NCBI RefSeq assembly: GCF_022376445.1
Contig: NW_025955177.1
Coordinates: 1-63,925 of the forward strand
DNA from: Fomitopsis serialis
Taxonomy: Eukaryota; Basidiomycota; Agaricomycetes; Polyporales; Fomitopsidaceae
DNA: 63,925 bases
Direction: 5' to 3'
In this document: positions 35,419-47,088 of the stretch, one piece after another
Layout of the letters: every line of letters begins with the position of its first letter
Position numbering within the stretch: position 1 is the first letter of the stretch
Translations under genes and position numbers: made by a program
Notes under the pieces: generated by a model
What the model saw: the letters and a program-made list of their open reading frames with translations, nothing else
What the model was told of the DNA's origin: nothing
The model's database searches: none

Positions 35419-37530
35419 ATGTTGCCGCTCCTTTTTCTGGGATACTCGTTGTTCTCACCAGCTCTTCTTGCCAGGGGCCAACTCGCCGCGGCGGAAGCGT
35501 ACACTCCCACTCGCGTAGCATGCCCGCCGGACACCTCCCTCGTCCGCCTTGCCGGCACGGGCACCAACCAGTCCCTCAGTCCCTCCGAATCGACCTACGT
35601 ATCGTCCCGGCAGTCCCTCGTTCTCCCTTCGGCGTGGCAGAGCTACCTCGCCAACGTCCAGCAACAAATCGAGGCCAAGAACGTTTCTGCGCTGCCGTCC
35701 TACGTAGCTGATATTCTCAGCGGCGCGAACGGCTCGAGTGCGTACCCGACGTTCGGTATCGCCACCAGTGGCGGCGGCTACCGGGCTGCCATCGTCGGCG
35801 CCGGTGCGCTCAACGCCCTTGACGGCCGGAACTCTTCAGCCGCGGAGGCGGGGACCGGCGGGCTGCTCCAGGCCGCTACCTACATCACTGGTCTGTCCGG
35901 CGGTAACTGGCTGGTCACGTCCCTCGCTCAGGCGGACTTCCCGACTCTGCCGGAGCTTGTATTCCAGCCCAACGATTCGTCGGGGTGGGGAGGCTGGAAC
36001 GCGCAGTATTCTCTCGCATCGCCGACCTCGGATACGGTGCAGGACCTCGCGTATGACGTGGACCTCGTCACGGAGATCCAGGGCAAGTTCCTCGCTGGAT
36101 ACCCTGTGAGTATCGTCGACTTGTGGGCGCGCATTCTGGCGAGGCATTTCGCGAATGGGACGAATGCGAATAACTACTTTGACTCGTCTGTGCCACACGG
36201 GGCAGGTATCACGTTTTCGTCTTTGACTAATCTGTGCGTGAGCAATCGTCGCTCTTGCCGAGGTACCTGCTGATGCGTATGTAGCTCTACGTTCGCGTCG
36301 TACTCACAGCCATTCCCCATCGTTGTGGTAGATTCGCGCTCCTGGAACGCGAATTTCTCGAACATTTACCCTGGTTCGGACGACAACGTCCCTCTGACCA
36401 ACCCCATATACGAGTTCAGTGCCTGTACGTGTGTTTCTTCTTAGAGCCGCTCCCAAATCTTATGACTTGCGCGCAGATGAGATGGGCTCCTTTGATCCCA
36501 GCTTGGCTGCGTTTACGCCTACTAAATACCTCGGCACCGAGCCTGGAAGCGACACCTGCACGGTCGGCTTCGACCAACTATCCTTCATCGCTGCGACGTC
36601 ATCCAACGTCTTCAGTAGCCTCAACTATTCAGTACGCTTGACTGATTCTGCGCGATAATATCCGCGCTGACATGTCTGTTCCACTCGTCGCAGTCTTTCC
36701 TCAATGGCACTAACCTACTCACGCCGCTCCTTGAGTTGTTCACCCAGCTGAGCAACGACACTGCATCGCTGGATTGGCTCGTCACTTCTCGAGTCCCCAA
36801 CCCATTCTATGGACTCAACGAGGGCGCGTACCTTGATTGGAATGCAACCGAGCTTGCGTTGGTAGACGGAGGCGACGACGGCGAGGGTATTCCGTTCATT
36901 CCCCTACTAGCGAAGGCTAGGGGAGTAGACGTCATATGGGCTACCGATGGTGTAGGACATCAGTCGTGTGTTGCGGTGCCATCTTATATTGACTGCCCGT
37001 TTGTAGAGCGGAAACATCACTAACTGGGCTGATGGATCCGTCGTGAGCGTATGTCGCTTCCTCAGGCAAGTATATCTCCGAAGGCTCACTTACCGCGTAT
37101 ATAGGCTACACAAGCTCGCACGGCTCTCATGCCTTCCACCTATGACTTCCCGCCCGTGCCTACCGACGCCGCAACGTGGCATGACGAGGAGCTGACGACC
37201 CATCCTACCTTCTTCGGGTGCAATTCCTCCTCTCCCGTCCCTCTCCTCATCTACCTCGCCAATGGATCCCCGCCTCTCGGCCAAGCAGCGCTCACCAATA
37301 TCACCACTCTCCAGCTGGCGTTCGAGGGGGACGACATCGACGCTGCAATGTCGCAGATGTTCGACATGACTACGCAGGGGTTGGCGACGGAGGTGGATGG
37401 CGTGTGGACGAAGGACCCGGAGTGGCCTGCATGCTTGGCGTGCGCGGTTGTCGATAGGAGCAGGGCGAAGGCTGGGGTTGAGCGGAGCGGGGTGTGTGAG
37501 ACGTGCATGCAGAGATACTGCTGGAGCTAG
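35419..37530 (+). CDS. Secreted phospholipase B / lysophospholipase
   Basis: Fungal phospholipase B removes acyl chains from (lyso)phospholipids outside the cell. The start is the ATG at 35419, which opens a signal peptide (MLPLLFLGYSLFSPALLARG). Exon 1 (to 36231) has the oxyanion-hole motif ATSGGGYRA and the nucleophile-elbow motif TYITGLSGGNWLV, whose Ser is the catalytic one. Later exons give FPIVVVDSRSW, NIYPGSDDNVPLTNPIYE, EMGSFDPSLAAFTPTKYLG, and LALVDGGDDGEGIPFIPLLA with the catalytic Asp. The last exon gives FHLYDF-type residues as TYDFPPVPTDAATWHDEEL, then ends CETCMQRYCWS. Five introns, all GT-AG. Many N-x-S/T sites. No GPI signal, so it is probably released or wall-trapped. Confidence 0.92.
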
Positions 37531-38431
37531 GGCTCAATCTGTTTCGTCGGACACTTGCGTGGGACACTGAGGGAGCCTATATTATACTATATATGTTACC
37601 GTTACAGGAATGGACTACTGACCGCGCGACCGTTTCCGAGTCTACATACTGATTCACGCGTGCACAGCTGTTGCGGCAACCTATGTAATGGGTGCTCCGC
37701 CCTTGCATAACAAAGCGCGGATCCTCTCTGATCATTCTCGCAGGAGAATTGCCTTGTGTAGTCATCCTTGTCCGGGACCGTACAGTATGCTCTGCTTACC
37801 GCTGTTCTCGAGACGGAAACCTAACCTTAATTATGGTCTTGTATGTCCTGTTCAAGGGTCCCGATGGAGTATAGATCGAGTGCTGAGTTTTTTTTTTCAC
37901 GCATTAGAGCAGACATGTGGTCGTTGCACGAATAATGAGCATCACATCAAGTATCTGGAACTCGGATTGGTGTATACATGTAGGACATAGATCTCCAACT
38001 CAGAGAACTTGCGCTTGACAAAAGTTGAGTCTTGGTCCGTGTCTCGAGCCTTGTTAAGTGTAACTTGAAGTATACAACGCGAGCATACTGAGGATGTAAA
38101 TGATGCGGAAGATGCAACCCGCGCTACTACTACTAGCCAGGGAGGGACTCCCGGCCAGCGCTCGCCGAGGCTAGTCTCCCCAGGCAGACGTAGACAATTC
38201 CTTCAACCTTCGTGCCTCAAGATATAGCCGAGGCTCGACTCGCCGAGCCTTGCTTTGCCTCACACTCACGTGCCGGGCCCGCCACTCGCGCGGCGCGCCC
38301 GACGCGCGCTTGTATGTAGACCGCGCGCCTGTTCACAACGTTCACCTTCAAGTTTACGGCCGCCTCAGAATCAGTGCAACGCACGCGCCCGGCTCAGCAA
38401 GTACTGGTACTCGCCAAAGGAATAGGCCAAC
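37531..38431. other. Intergenic between phospholipase B and F-box D
   Basis: About 900 bp with no gene recognised. It has a T9 run near 37889-37897 and a GC-rich part (38230-38330) in front of F-box D. Confidence 0.35.
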
Positions 38432-40483
38432 ATGGATAAGGATGATGTCAGTGTTACGACCATTCGAGCATAGTAGTACTTACCATTCCCCAGGTGACAG
38501 ATGGCGTACCCCCCGACTCTGCTGCTCGTCCTGACCTCGACGAGCTGCAAGTCGCGCTGAAGAATTTTAGTGACGACGTCCAACGAGTCACGGCAACAGC
38601 GACGCACATCATGAACAGCTATTCAATGAAGTAGGTGAACCTCCGTGTGTCCTGCAATACGTATCGAATGCTTATCGTGCAATGACAATCTTCAGAATGG
38701 GCGAGGTAGGTCATTGTACGAAATCGAGGACCAATATGTTGTTGAGCGAACCTCGGTCGTGCAGCTGAAGCACGTCAAGGACGTCTTTCAAGGATCGGGC
38801 TTGAACGTCGGAACAGCTGTACCTGTGCTCAAGGCATTGCACAACCACTTCTGCCCTGCGAATACTTTGCCGCCTCACATCTGGTACCTGATCTTTCGTT
38901 TCGTAACCACGAACGTTGTGGCCCACCGCTCCATCATTGATCGGCCCGATTGTATCCAAGCTGTCGGGCTGCGCATGGTCTCTGGTCGCCTTAACACGAT
39001 CGTCCAAGTCTGCCGTTACTGGCACTACGTCTGCGTCACCGCGCCCTCGCTCTGGAGTGGCGTCAGCTGGCCGGTTTCTCAATTTCATGATGCCGTTATC
39101 GAACGTCATCCCAATATGCCGTTGGACCTGTTCTTCAAGGATAGTGTAATACCCGACGTGTTTTTCGAGCTACCGAAAACACAATGCAGGACGCTGAAGT
39201 GGACCCTTTGCACTTACGAAAACATCCGTGACGACATGGAGCTCCTCTCGACTGGGGTCCTCGAGGACCTGGTACTGATGCACGATCGTGACTACTTTTC
39301 TGACGATGAAGATGACGACGACGACGGGCCGACAACATCTCCCAAACTCACCTTGTTCGACGATTCCACGCCCCGTCTACAGAGCGTCTCGTTGTATGGC
39401 CTCCACTGGGCGCCGAATAACCGCTTCAGCACCGTCACACAACTGCTGATAGGCTACTGCTTCTGGTCCCATCCCGTTACGACAATCCTGAATCTCCTCG
39501 GTGGCACCCCCCAGCTGGTGGATCTCGTCCTATCGGGGATGCTGCAGAAGCAGCGAGGAGAGGCTGAGTCTGTGGGCAGAGCGGGACGGGTATGCCTGAA
39601 GAACCTTCGCCGGTTCGCCCTCCACAACGTTGGCGTTGCGGGCGATGGTGTTGCGCTGCTGCTGTCCAAGTTGGATCTGTCGCCACAAACTATCATCGTC
39701 GCGAACGGCGCCCGGTGCAACTCTTCGGCAGACGGACCCTGGATATCGGCGGCGCTATCTCGACTAAACCTGGGGGTTGTGAAGCCTACAAGAATGCACC
39801 TCGTGTCTTGCGCCATGTCACGAAAGTTCCGGCAGCCCGGTAAACTCCTACTGTCCGTCGTCGCCGCCAGTCGACATGGCGGGCTCTTCTCACCGGGAAG
39901 ACTCGTCTCGCTTGTCGACCAGGGCTACCGCTTCTCCGATGTCTTCCCCTTGTCTCAAGTGCAAGATCTGTGCTACCTCGAATCTTTCAATATGAACGTC
40001 GAAGATCTGTGGTCGTCGCGGATGTGGTCCTCCATCCTGTTTGAGCTGCCAGCGCTGGAACAGCTCACGGTATTGGGTCGCAACCTACCGCACATCGCTC
40101 AAGGGCTCGAGGACAGCGACAAAAGCGGCGAGGGGTCAGAGCACGATCAGCAGCCCATATGTCCACGGTTAACCCGGATCGTCGTATTCTTGTCGTCCCA
40201 GGATCCGCACGTCGGCGAGGTCATGGCAAGGCTTGCCGCAATACGGGACCGTTTGCCCTTCTCCAAGGCTACCGTTGGGTACCTTCCGGGCTACTATCAC
40301 GATAGGTGGACATTCAATTGGGGTTATCATCCCTGCCCCTTCGAGGCAGAATACGTTGACTACAAAGATGTGCCGCCGATGGAGACCCCATGGCCGGACC
40401 ACCCTGAACTCCCCGAACTTCCTACTGTATATTGGCCTTCGATCGCGCAGTGGACCGACTATTACTGTAGACTCCCTCGCTAG
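38432..40483 (+). CDS. F-box protein D (subfamily 1, with microexon)
   Basis: Subfamily 1 member on the plus strand. The N terminus is split: a 15-base exon (38432-38446, MDKDD) before a GTCAGT donor, then exon 2 (38495-38630) encoding PDLDELQVALKNFSDDVQRV, a coiled-coil-like helix. The microexon is 38696-38705 (AATGGGCGAG), followed by exon 4 (38765-40483) starting LKHVKDVFQGSG. The F-box is NTLPPHIWYLIFRFVTT, followed by VCRYWHYVCVTAPSLWSG. The linker is a run of Asp (FSDDEDDDDDG) before STPRLQSVSLYGLHWAP; TVGYLPGYYHDR and LPELPTVYWP close the protein. The reading frame also runs open through the intron before exon 4, but the splice signals and paralogues support the spliced form. Confidence 0.86.
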
Positions 40484-40904
40484 TGAGTTGCCAGTAGGTC
40501 TTATGTGTGGAACGAGGACAGTAGAATCGGAGTGCTTTGACTTCAGTTCGGCCGCTGTCGTACTAATCGCTGCATGCGGGACCTTCACGTCCCTCGGCAT
40601 TTGTGGACTTCTCCGTCCTGTGCAATGGTTTACTACAACCCTCAGAGCTGATTGGCATTCGCCGTGTCTCATTAGACGTAATCACTAGTAGAGGCTATGG
40701 TAGGTGTGGAGGCCCGTCTTGAGCTTGAGCGCTTGTTCAAGTAAGTTCATGTGAGAATTCGCCTGAATTCGCAGGCAGGGTGCGCGTCTAAGCTAGATCT
40801 TGTGAGCGACGAGCTCAGAGTCACCGGCATCCATCGCGGCCGTGTCGATTGAGACAAGTACATACTGGACTGGACCCCTACACAAACAGAAACAGAAACA
40901 AAGC
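40484..40904. other. Intergenic between F-box D and E
   Basis: 3' flank of D and promoter side of E. No coding motif and no clear TATA box. Confidence 0.3.
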
Positions 40905-42974
40905 ATGCATAAGGTGAACGAAATACTGTCTCAGTGATGGGACTGACGCGCTAATACTGCACATCGATGCGCTCGTCTCTGGAACTACTTGGACCAGAGC
41001 AATAATACAAAATCACTGCGCGAGCTGGATGACGCTCTGGATCGTCTCTGCGGCGACCTTCAAAGTCTTACGGAGACTGTCGCATGCATCATGAACAATT
41101 CTTTCATGAGGTGAGTGAACGACGTTCGCATTCGACAAACAGGCTTCCACTGATCAACAACGCCGTCTATAGAATGGGCCGGGTAGGCCATGATCCAGTA
41201 TTCGGGATGAATATTGGTGTTTAGTGAACTATTACCACAGCTCCATAATCTCAAGATGGGCCTGCGGGGGCCCAAAAGAAAAGTGAACAAGGCTATCGGT
41301 ATGCTCAAGACCCTTCAAAACTACTTCTGTCCAGCACATGCTATGGTACCCCATATCTGGCAGATAATATTCGAATTCGCTGCCGTGAACGTCGAGGAAT
41401 GTCGCTTGGATCCACCTCGGTCGATTCATGCATGCCGAAGGCGAACGGACCTCAATCAACTTGCTACACTCGCCGCCGTGTGCCATTACTGGCACGCTGT
41501 CTGTACGACAACGCCGTCTTTGTGGAGGGATGTCTCCAGCTGCGGGTCTCCGCTGCAGAGCCTCGTCCTCAAACGCTATCCCGCTGTTCCACTGGAAGTT
41601 ACACTCCTTGGCTCCGAAATTCCCGATATCATGTGGACGGTACCGGCGCCACATTGCAGGACATTGTCCTGGTCGGAATGCACCTACGACGTCATTTGTG
41701 CATGCGGATATATTCTTTCTGAATCAAGTGACACTCTTGAGGACCTAACAATCACGGATGATGGGTATTACGAGGATGACGAGGATGACGAGGACGACGC
41801 GAACGACGATGACTCCTCTCAACCCGCAGCGGCACCTACAGTCAAAATCTTCAGCGAATCGACCTCTCGTCTCCGCAGTGTCTCATTATGTGGCCTCACC
41901 TGGGTGCCAGAAGACCGCTTCACCACCATCACGACAATGTTCATAGGTCGCTGTGCCTGGTCCAATCCGGTCTCTACGGTCCTCAATATCCTCCGCGATA
42001 CTCCCAACCTGGTGGACTTGGTCCTATCGGACACATTGGACCACGACAAGGAGCTGCGAGAGGAGGGTGCCGATCAAGCGGGGAAGGTCTACCTGCCGAG
42101 TCTTCGCCGCCTCTCCTTCCACGATATCAGTGCTGGCAGTGCCAGTGTTGCGCTGTTGCTGTCCAAATTGATCCTCACACATCAAGCTACCGTTCTGGTG
42201 TACGACACTCGCGGCTCCTCTGCACAAGACGTGCAGGACGACTGGCTACCAGACGCCCTATATCGATATGGCCTGTATGTCGTAGAGCCTACGAGCCTGC
42301 AGCTCCAGTTTTTCCAAACGCCACCAGGGGGCTTGTCCGACGGGAACGTCTCGATGTCCGTCTGGGCCGTTAGCCAGCGTGGCGGGCTCTTACTGCGCAA
42401 TAAATGTCTCCGCCCTGTCCCCATGGGCCCGGATTGGCGCTATTGTTTCGCCGATTTCTTCAGGTTACGCCAGTTGCGAGACCTCCGCTACCTGGAACGT
42501 CGCGTCTATCCCAAGGAGAGCCTGTGGCCTGTACGGATGTGGTCCTCATTGTTGCCGGAGATGGAGGAGCTGAGACAGCTGACGGTCTATGGTCACAGTC
42601 TAGGGCACATGGCCCGCGCAATATCCGACGGCGATTGGCTGGAGCGGGTGGAGGCACTGTGTCCACGGCTGTCGAGGATCACCGTCCTCTTGTCGGGCGC
42701 AAGCCCGCCTTTAGATAGCATCATGACCACGCTCTCGACAATACGGGCTGATATACCCTTTTCTAGCGTCACAATCGCGTATCTGCCGGACTATTACAGA
42801 GTCAGGTATCAAAGCGCACATGACAGCCGTTTTAAGACGGTGAAGCACTGTGCCTATGATAATGTACCAACGTTGAGGGCTCCATGGCGCCGGCGTAACT
42901 CCGATCTCCCTGACCTACCTATGGCATACTGGCCCGTCAAGCTGCTACTTATGAATGGGATGTCATTTCATTGA
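40905..42974 (+). CDS. F-box protein E (subfamily 1, with microexon)
   Basis: The coiled-coil-like exon ends at 41111 (LRELDDALDRLCGDLQSL...NNSFM). A three-codon first exon at 40905-40913 (MHK) is plausible but uncertain. The microexon is 41173-41182 (AATGGGCCGG). The main exon (41241-42974) starts LHNLKMGLRGPKRK. The F-box is HAMVPHIWQIIFEFAAV, slightly off consensus because a Val replaces the usual Leu-Pro, followed by VCHYWHAVCTTTPSLWRD. A long acidic linker is encoded by near-perfect GAGGATGAC repeats (41770-41800). STSRLRSVSLCGLTWVP, VTIAYLPDYYR and LPDLPMAYWP follow. It is intact and tandem with gene D. Confidence 0.84.
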
Positions 42975-43414
42975 AGTACACCACGAATCGTATGAATGGA
43001 GTAGACAAATGTTGCCTTCTACTTCGCCACCATTGATACATCTTACTTTACTGATACTCAACTCGCGCTATATATACCGGCGGACATGTAACTTTAGACG
43101 GAGGAAGGCTGGAACCTCGGCCTCAAGCCTCTGGTCTCCCGACACCGGTGGTGGGGTGCGTCCATACGAATGGGTACGAGACCACAAGCCTCAGGCCTCA
43201 GTACACGCTCAATGGCATTCATTGTGCCGAGCCAGCACCCGCCTGCTCCGTACTGCCCTACCCTCACATAATTCAAGGGCGGCGGTCAGTGTCAAACCCA
43301 AATCAAGACATGTGAGCAGTGAGCAGCGTCTTCGATTAGCACCGACCAACATAAGTACGAGCAATATACTTCCTACTAATATACTGAGATCCCGTCTACG
43401 CTTCCCATCACGGT
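42975..43414. other. Intergenic between F-box E and MRH4 (convergent)
   Basis: 3' flanks of two convergent genes. It includes a TATATATA-like AT-rich patch at 43069-43076. Nothing else was seen. Confidence 0.3.
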
Positions 43415-45677
43415 CTACGCAGCCAACGCGCCGACCTTCTTCCTCATATCCTTCGTCCTCGCCGACCCGCGCCCCTTCGTCTTCCCGAACACGATGACCT
43501 TGCCCTGTTCGCCGGCACGCCCCGAGCGGCCCGCGCGGTGGAGGAAGTCGATCATGTTCCGCGGCTCGTCGACGATGAAGACGTGCTTCAGGTCGGGCGA
43601 GAAGTCCAGCCCCCGCGAGAGCAGCGACGTCGTGATCATCACATGCGGGACCTTGCTCTCGTCCGTTGCGGCGACAACGGCGACCGGCTCTGCAGTCTCC
43701 TCGTCAGACGCCGCAGTTGATTTATCTGAGGATCCCTCGGGGGTGTTGGGGCTCGTGTGCTTGAGGAACCCGTCCAGGTGGTGGTTCGACCCCCACTTTC
43801 TCGTCTCGCTCGTGCTCGTCAGCGCGACGTTCGGGATGCCCTTCGCGTCGAGGTGCCGCCCGAGGTCCTCGACCTTCGTGCTCTTGTTGCAGAATATCAG
43901 CACCTTCGACCGGCGCCCGTTGTCGCGGAGCGCGTCCTCGTGCCACACCGCGCGCAGCTGCCGCTCGACGTCCGCGTTGCGGTTCCCGCCCGTCCACGCG
44001 ACGTACTCCGTCCTGAGCGTCTTGGGCAGGTGGTGCAGGTGCGGCGAGGCGAGGCGCAGGAGCGCGGGGTGGTAGGTGTCGAGGTACCACGCGAGCGAGG
44101 AGGGGATCGTCGCGGTGCTGAGGAGCAGGTTGAAGGGGTAGTTAACCGGAGCGGGGTTCTCGGGACCAACTTTGGATAGCTCGGACTCGTCAGGGCGTTC
44201 GATAGGTTGGCCGCGAGCCTCTGCGATGGCCGAGAGGATCAAGTTCGTGTGCTCCTGGAAGTCAGGGTCTAGTACAACAACAGTCAGTTGCATGTTGTGA
44301 GACGTCCGGAATACAATACGCACCAAAGAGAACGTCTGCCTCATCAACCACGACCCACTCGATCCTCTCAAGGCCCATCTCAGGCTTCCCGACAGTGAAC
44401 CTGCGCGACTTCGGCGCCTCCTTGTCCCACGTATCCTCCACCTTCGGCTGCTCGCGATCCCAGTTACGCCCCTTCACCAGTTCAAGTATCTTAGACGTTG
44501 TCCCAACGACGACGTCCACAGGCCTGGGTGTCTTGCGGTACGCACCCTCCTGCTGCGTGAGCTCGTCAAAGTCCAGCTCCTTCGACATCTTGGACGCAGA
44601 CACGTTCCGCGTAGGGATGCTCGGAATGTTCGCTTGCGATACGCATAACACGCGGAGCTTGATCCCGTGGAGCAGAGCCTTCCCGAACCCAGAGAGTTGC
44701 CTAGAGAGCTCGTGCGTTGGTGCGAGAACGAGGGCACGAGGATTCAGCGGGAGCTGGGAAGGGGGGAGTGAGGCGGGGTCGGATTGGAGTTCGGAGATTT
44801 TGAGGTCTTGCAGCATAGGGAGGAGGTATGCCATAGACTTACCCGAACCCGTCTCGGACGCGAGGAGACACTGTACGTACTCAACGTCGTCTTCTACCTG
44901 CGGGGTAGACGAGCCTGGTAGTGGTCGGTTGAAGAGGTGCTTGAGAGACAGGGCTTGAATGGGCGTCGGTTTCGCATGTGGGCCGAGGACGTCCACGACC
45001 GAGTTCAAGAGGCCTTCCATGAGCGGCGGCGAAGCGAATTCCTTCGGCAACTGGTCCGTCGATGCAGCCCGGGACGACGTGTCGAACTCCTCGCTCAGCG
45101 GGTTCTGCACTTTCGGCTTGCGCGGTGCGTCTGCATCCGAGGACCGTTCTGCAGACCTCGTCCCGCTGAAGCTCGCGGACCCGTCTGACCTCCTCGGCTC
45201 GTTCCTCGGCATGCGCCAGCGCTGGTTATAATCCGGGACATTCGGCGCTATGGACATTGTCCTGCGGACGCTCTTCTCCGACCGGTCCCAGCCCTTCACA
45301 GTCGACCGTGTAGCCTCGCCCTTCCTGCCACCCCGTGCGTGCTTGTCCTCGCCCCTCTCCCTTCTCTCCCGCCTCCGCTGATTCCATTCCCTAGCTTGCA
45401 TGAGTGTCGCTTCCCGCGCCTTGAACCTGTCCCGCGCTCCCGGCGTTGAGTGAGGTGCGGCATCCCGCTCGCGTTTCTCCTCAGGTGCGACGACCAGCGT
45501 CCCTGTGCCGGAGGCAGAGCGAGGCTTGAGGTCCTTCACGAGACGTCTGCGAGAGGGGGAGGCACTGGATGCCGAAGAAGTCGACGCCGACGTGTGCAGG
45601 CATACTATTACGAGCTCCTGCGGAAGCAGCGGCGCATGACGAGCGAGGGCCCGAGAGGAGGAAAGAAGCGACATCAA
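43415..45677 (-). CDS. MRH4: Mitochondrial DEAD-box RNA helicase MRH4
   Basis: ATP-dependent RNA helicase needed for assembly of the mitochondrial large ribosomal subunit in yeast. The N terminus (MMSLLSSSRALARHAPLLPQ, then Ser/Arg-rich) looks like a mitochondrial presequence. Helicase motifs in order: PTPIQALSLKHL (Q motif), ASETGSGKS (motif I, near residue 275), LAPTHELSRQL (Ia), VVGTTSKILE, VDEAD (II, near residue 447), LLSTATIP (III), VLIFCNKSTKVEDL (IV), ITTSLLSRGLDF (V) and HRAGRSGRAG (VI). One short intron splits the Asp codon after VDEADVLF. Motifs III and V match the MRH4 group rather than generic DEAD proteins. The C terminus ends KDMRKKVGALAA. Both helicase lobes are complete. Confidence 0.92.
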
Positions 45678-46304
45678 GTAGGAAAAGGGAGGGTTGTAGC
45701 TCGCGAGACTCGTTCAGGTGTACTGTATGCCAGTTTTTTTCAATACCAGACGGTCGCCGTGTGGTGGAGGTCGACCGCGAAGACGCAGGTCATGTATAAG
45801 CGCCCATAAATTTGCCCAACTTGTCGGTGCTATACGCGTTTGCAGCTTGCACCCTGTCTTAGTCTAGCACCGGCGGGTTCATACAGACATTAGACAATTC
45901 CCACCAGTCATGTTTCTGTCACAAAGCGAGAGGTATGCAGGATATCTGGGCATCTATTGACGGAATGGGATTGTGTATGGATGGCCATGCCAAAGGTACT
46001 TTCGCGCAAAGCAATCGAGTGTGCAGGTCGACAGCAATATAGATTACAGTATGTTAAAATGGATACCACGCGGGATGCGGGGATTTTGCTGACGACGAGG
46101 GCTGCTCGTGGAGGTGCTCGCGGCGGTGAATGGCAGAAGGTCGGATATATGCGGGACGTGTTACGCAACATTGCGCGTAGGCTATCATCGCTGCGAAATA
46201 CAGTACTTGAATACAGTTGCCGAAGAACAAGGCTTGCGCAACGCACCATGGGATACGGTAGGGTGCACTCGGTCGACACTCGTGCGGCTCTCCTCCCTCT
46301 ACCC
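45678..46304. other. Intergenic: MRH4 upstream and TOM6-like 3' flank
   Basis: Upstream region of the minus-strand MRH4 gene and downstream region of the minus-strand small gene at 46305. No other coding signal; the ORFs seen at 45957-46553 plus are shadows. Confidence 0.35.
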
Positions 46305-46538
46305 TCAAGCCGGGATCATCATGTCCCCCCACGTCCGGATGGCAGCAATGCCGCCAAAGAACACGACCAACCCCGTCAGGATGCTGACATTCCCCGGGAG
46401 TTTTTCAGGTGCCCAGACCTCCTCGCGCATGAATGCAGAGAACTTGGACTCGTTCGCGTCGTGGAGGGCGCCGCGACGCACAGGTGCGCCGGAGTAGTAG
46501 GCGGGGCCGGAGCCGGGCGGTGCGGAGCGACGAGCCAT
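46305..46538 (-). CDS. Small single-span membrane protein, Tom6-like
   Basis: A 77-codon protein (MARRSAPPGSGPAYYSGAPV...) with an N-terminal polar segment, KFSAFMREEVWAPEKLPGN, and a C-terminal helix (VSILTGLVVFFGGIAAIRTW) ending GDMMIPA. The length, single C-terminal transmembrane span and the W-G-x-x-x-x-P end recall fungal Tom6, a small stabilising subunit of the mitochondrial outer-membrane import channel. The frame is open further upstream, but without an ATG; the ATG at 46538 is preceded by AACAA, a good fungal start context. The similarity is from memory of family shape, so another small mitochondrial membrane protein is possible. Confidence 0.55.
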   Translation of the reverse strand: MARRSAPPGSGPAYYSGAPVRRGALHDANESKFSAFMREEVWAPEKLPGNVSILTGLVVFFGGIAAIRTWGDMMIPA

Positions 46539-47088
46539 TTGTTTAGATTGTAGGGCGTGAGTGCGTGATGGGCTCGGGGACGTAGGCGACGACGTGAACG
46601 ACGTTGAGGACGTCGGGCGACTCTCGGATGCTGGTGACGAGTGAGGAGCACTGGCAGTGGACCCCGGAGCATCCTCACCTACCGGGCCCCGGGGTCCCTG
46701 TCGCGCCGATCCGATCGCCTTTGCAATTGCCACAGCGGTCAACTGTCGGTCAACGTAAGTAGTATATATGCAGCCTCTGTGTCGCTCTTGAGATCTTGAG
46801 ACCCGAGCCTCTCAACAGTATACACTGCGGTCACTGGCTGCGCAAATTCCTACGCCCTCATCAAGGACATAGACGTGCAATTCGAGTGAACATCTGTTAA
46901 AACGGTCTGTCAAGGTATCGGCATCAAACTCCCCATCATTCACATGCTTCTGGTCTGCTCGGTGGCGGAACGACGTCCATAGTTCTCTTTACACTGCAAC
47001 TAGATTGACTGACACTGCTGTAACCCCGGCTCGCAGCACGGCTGAAACAGGGTGAAAGAGCGAAACGAGCCATAGCTAACATTGAGAC
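46539..47088. other. Divergent promoter region, Tom6-like gene / dienoyl-CoA isomerase
   Basis: 550 bp between two divergent genes. A TAGTATATATG word near 46760 could act as a TATA box, but it is more than 200 bp from either start. No gene was seen. Confidence 0.35.

Noticed and set aside
38645..38764. F-box D as one unbroken exon from 38645
   Set aside because: The frame is open by chance through an intron; the CTTCAG and GTAGGT signals and seven paralogues support exon 1, microexon and exon 4.
46539..46742. An N-terminal extension of the Tom6-like protein
   Set aside because: The upstream frame is open but starts with TTG, is Ser/Pro-rich with no conserved feature, and the ATG at 46538 has a good context.
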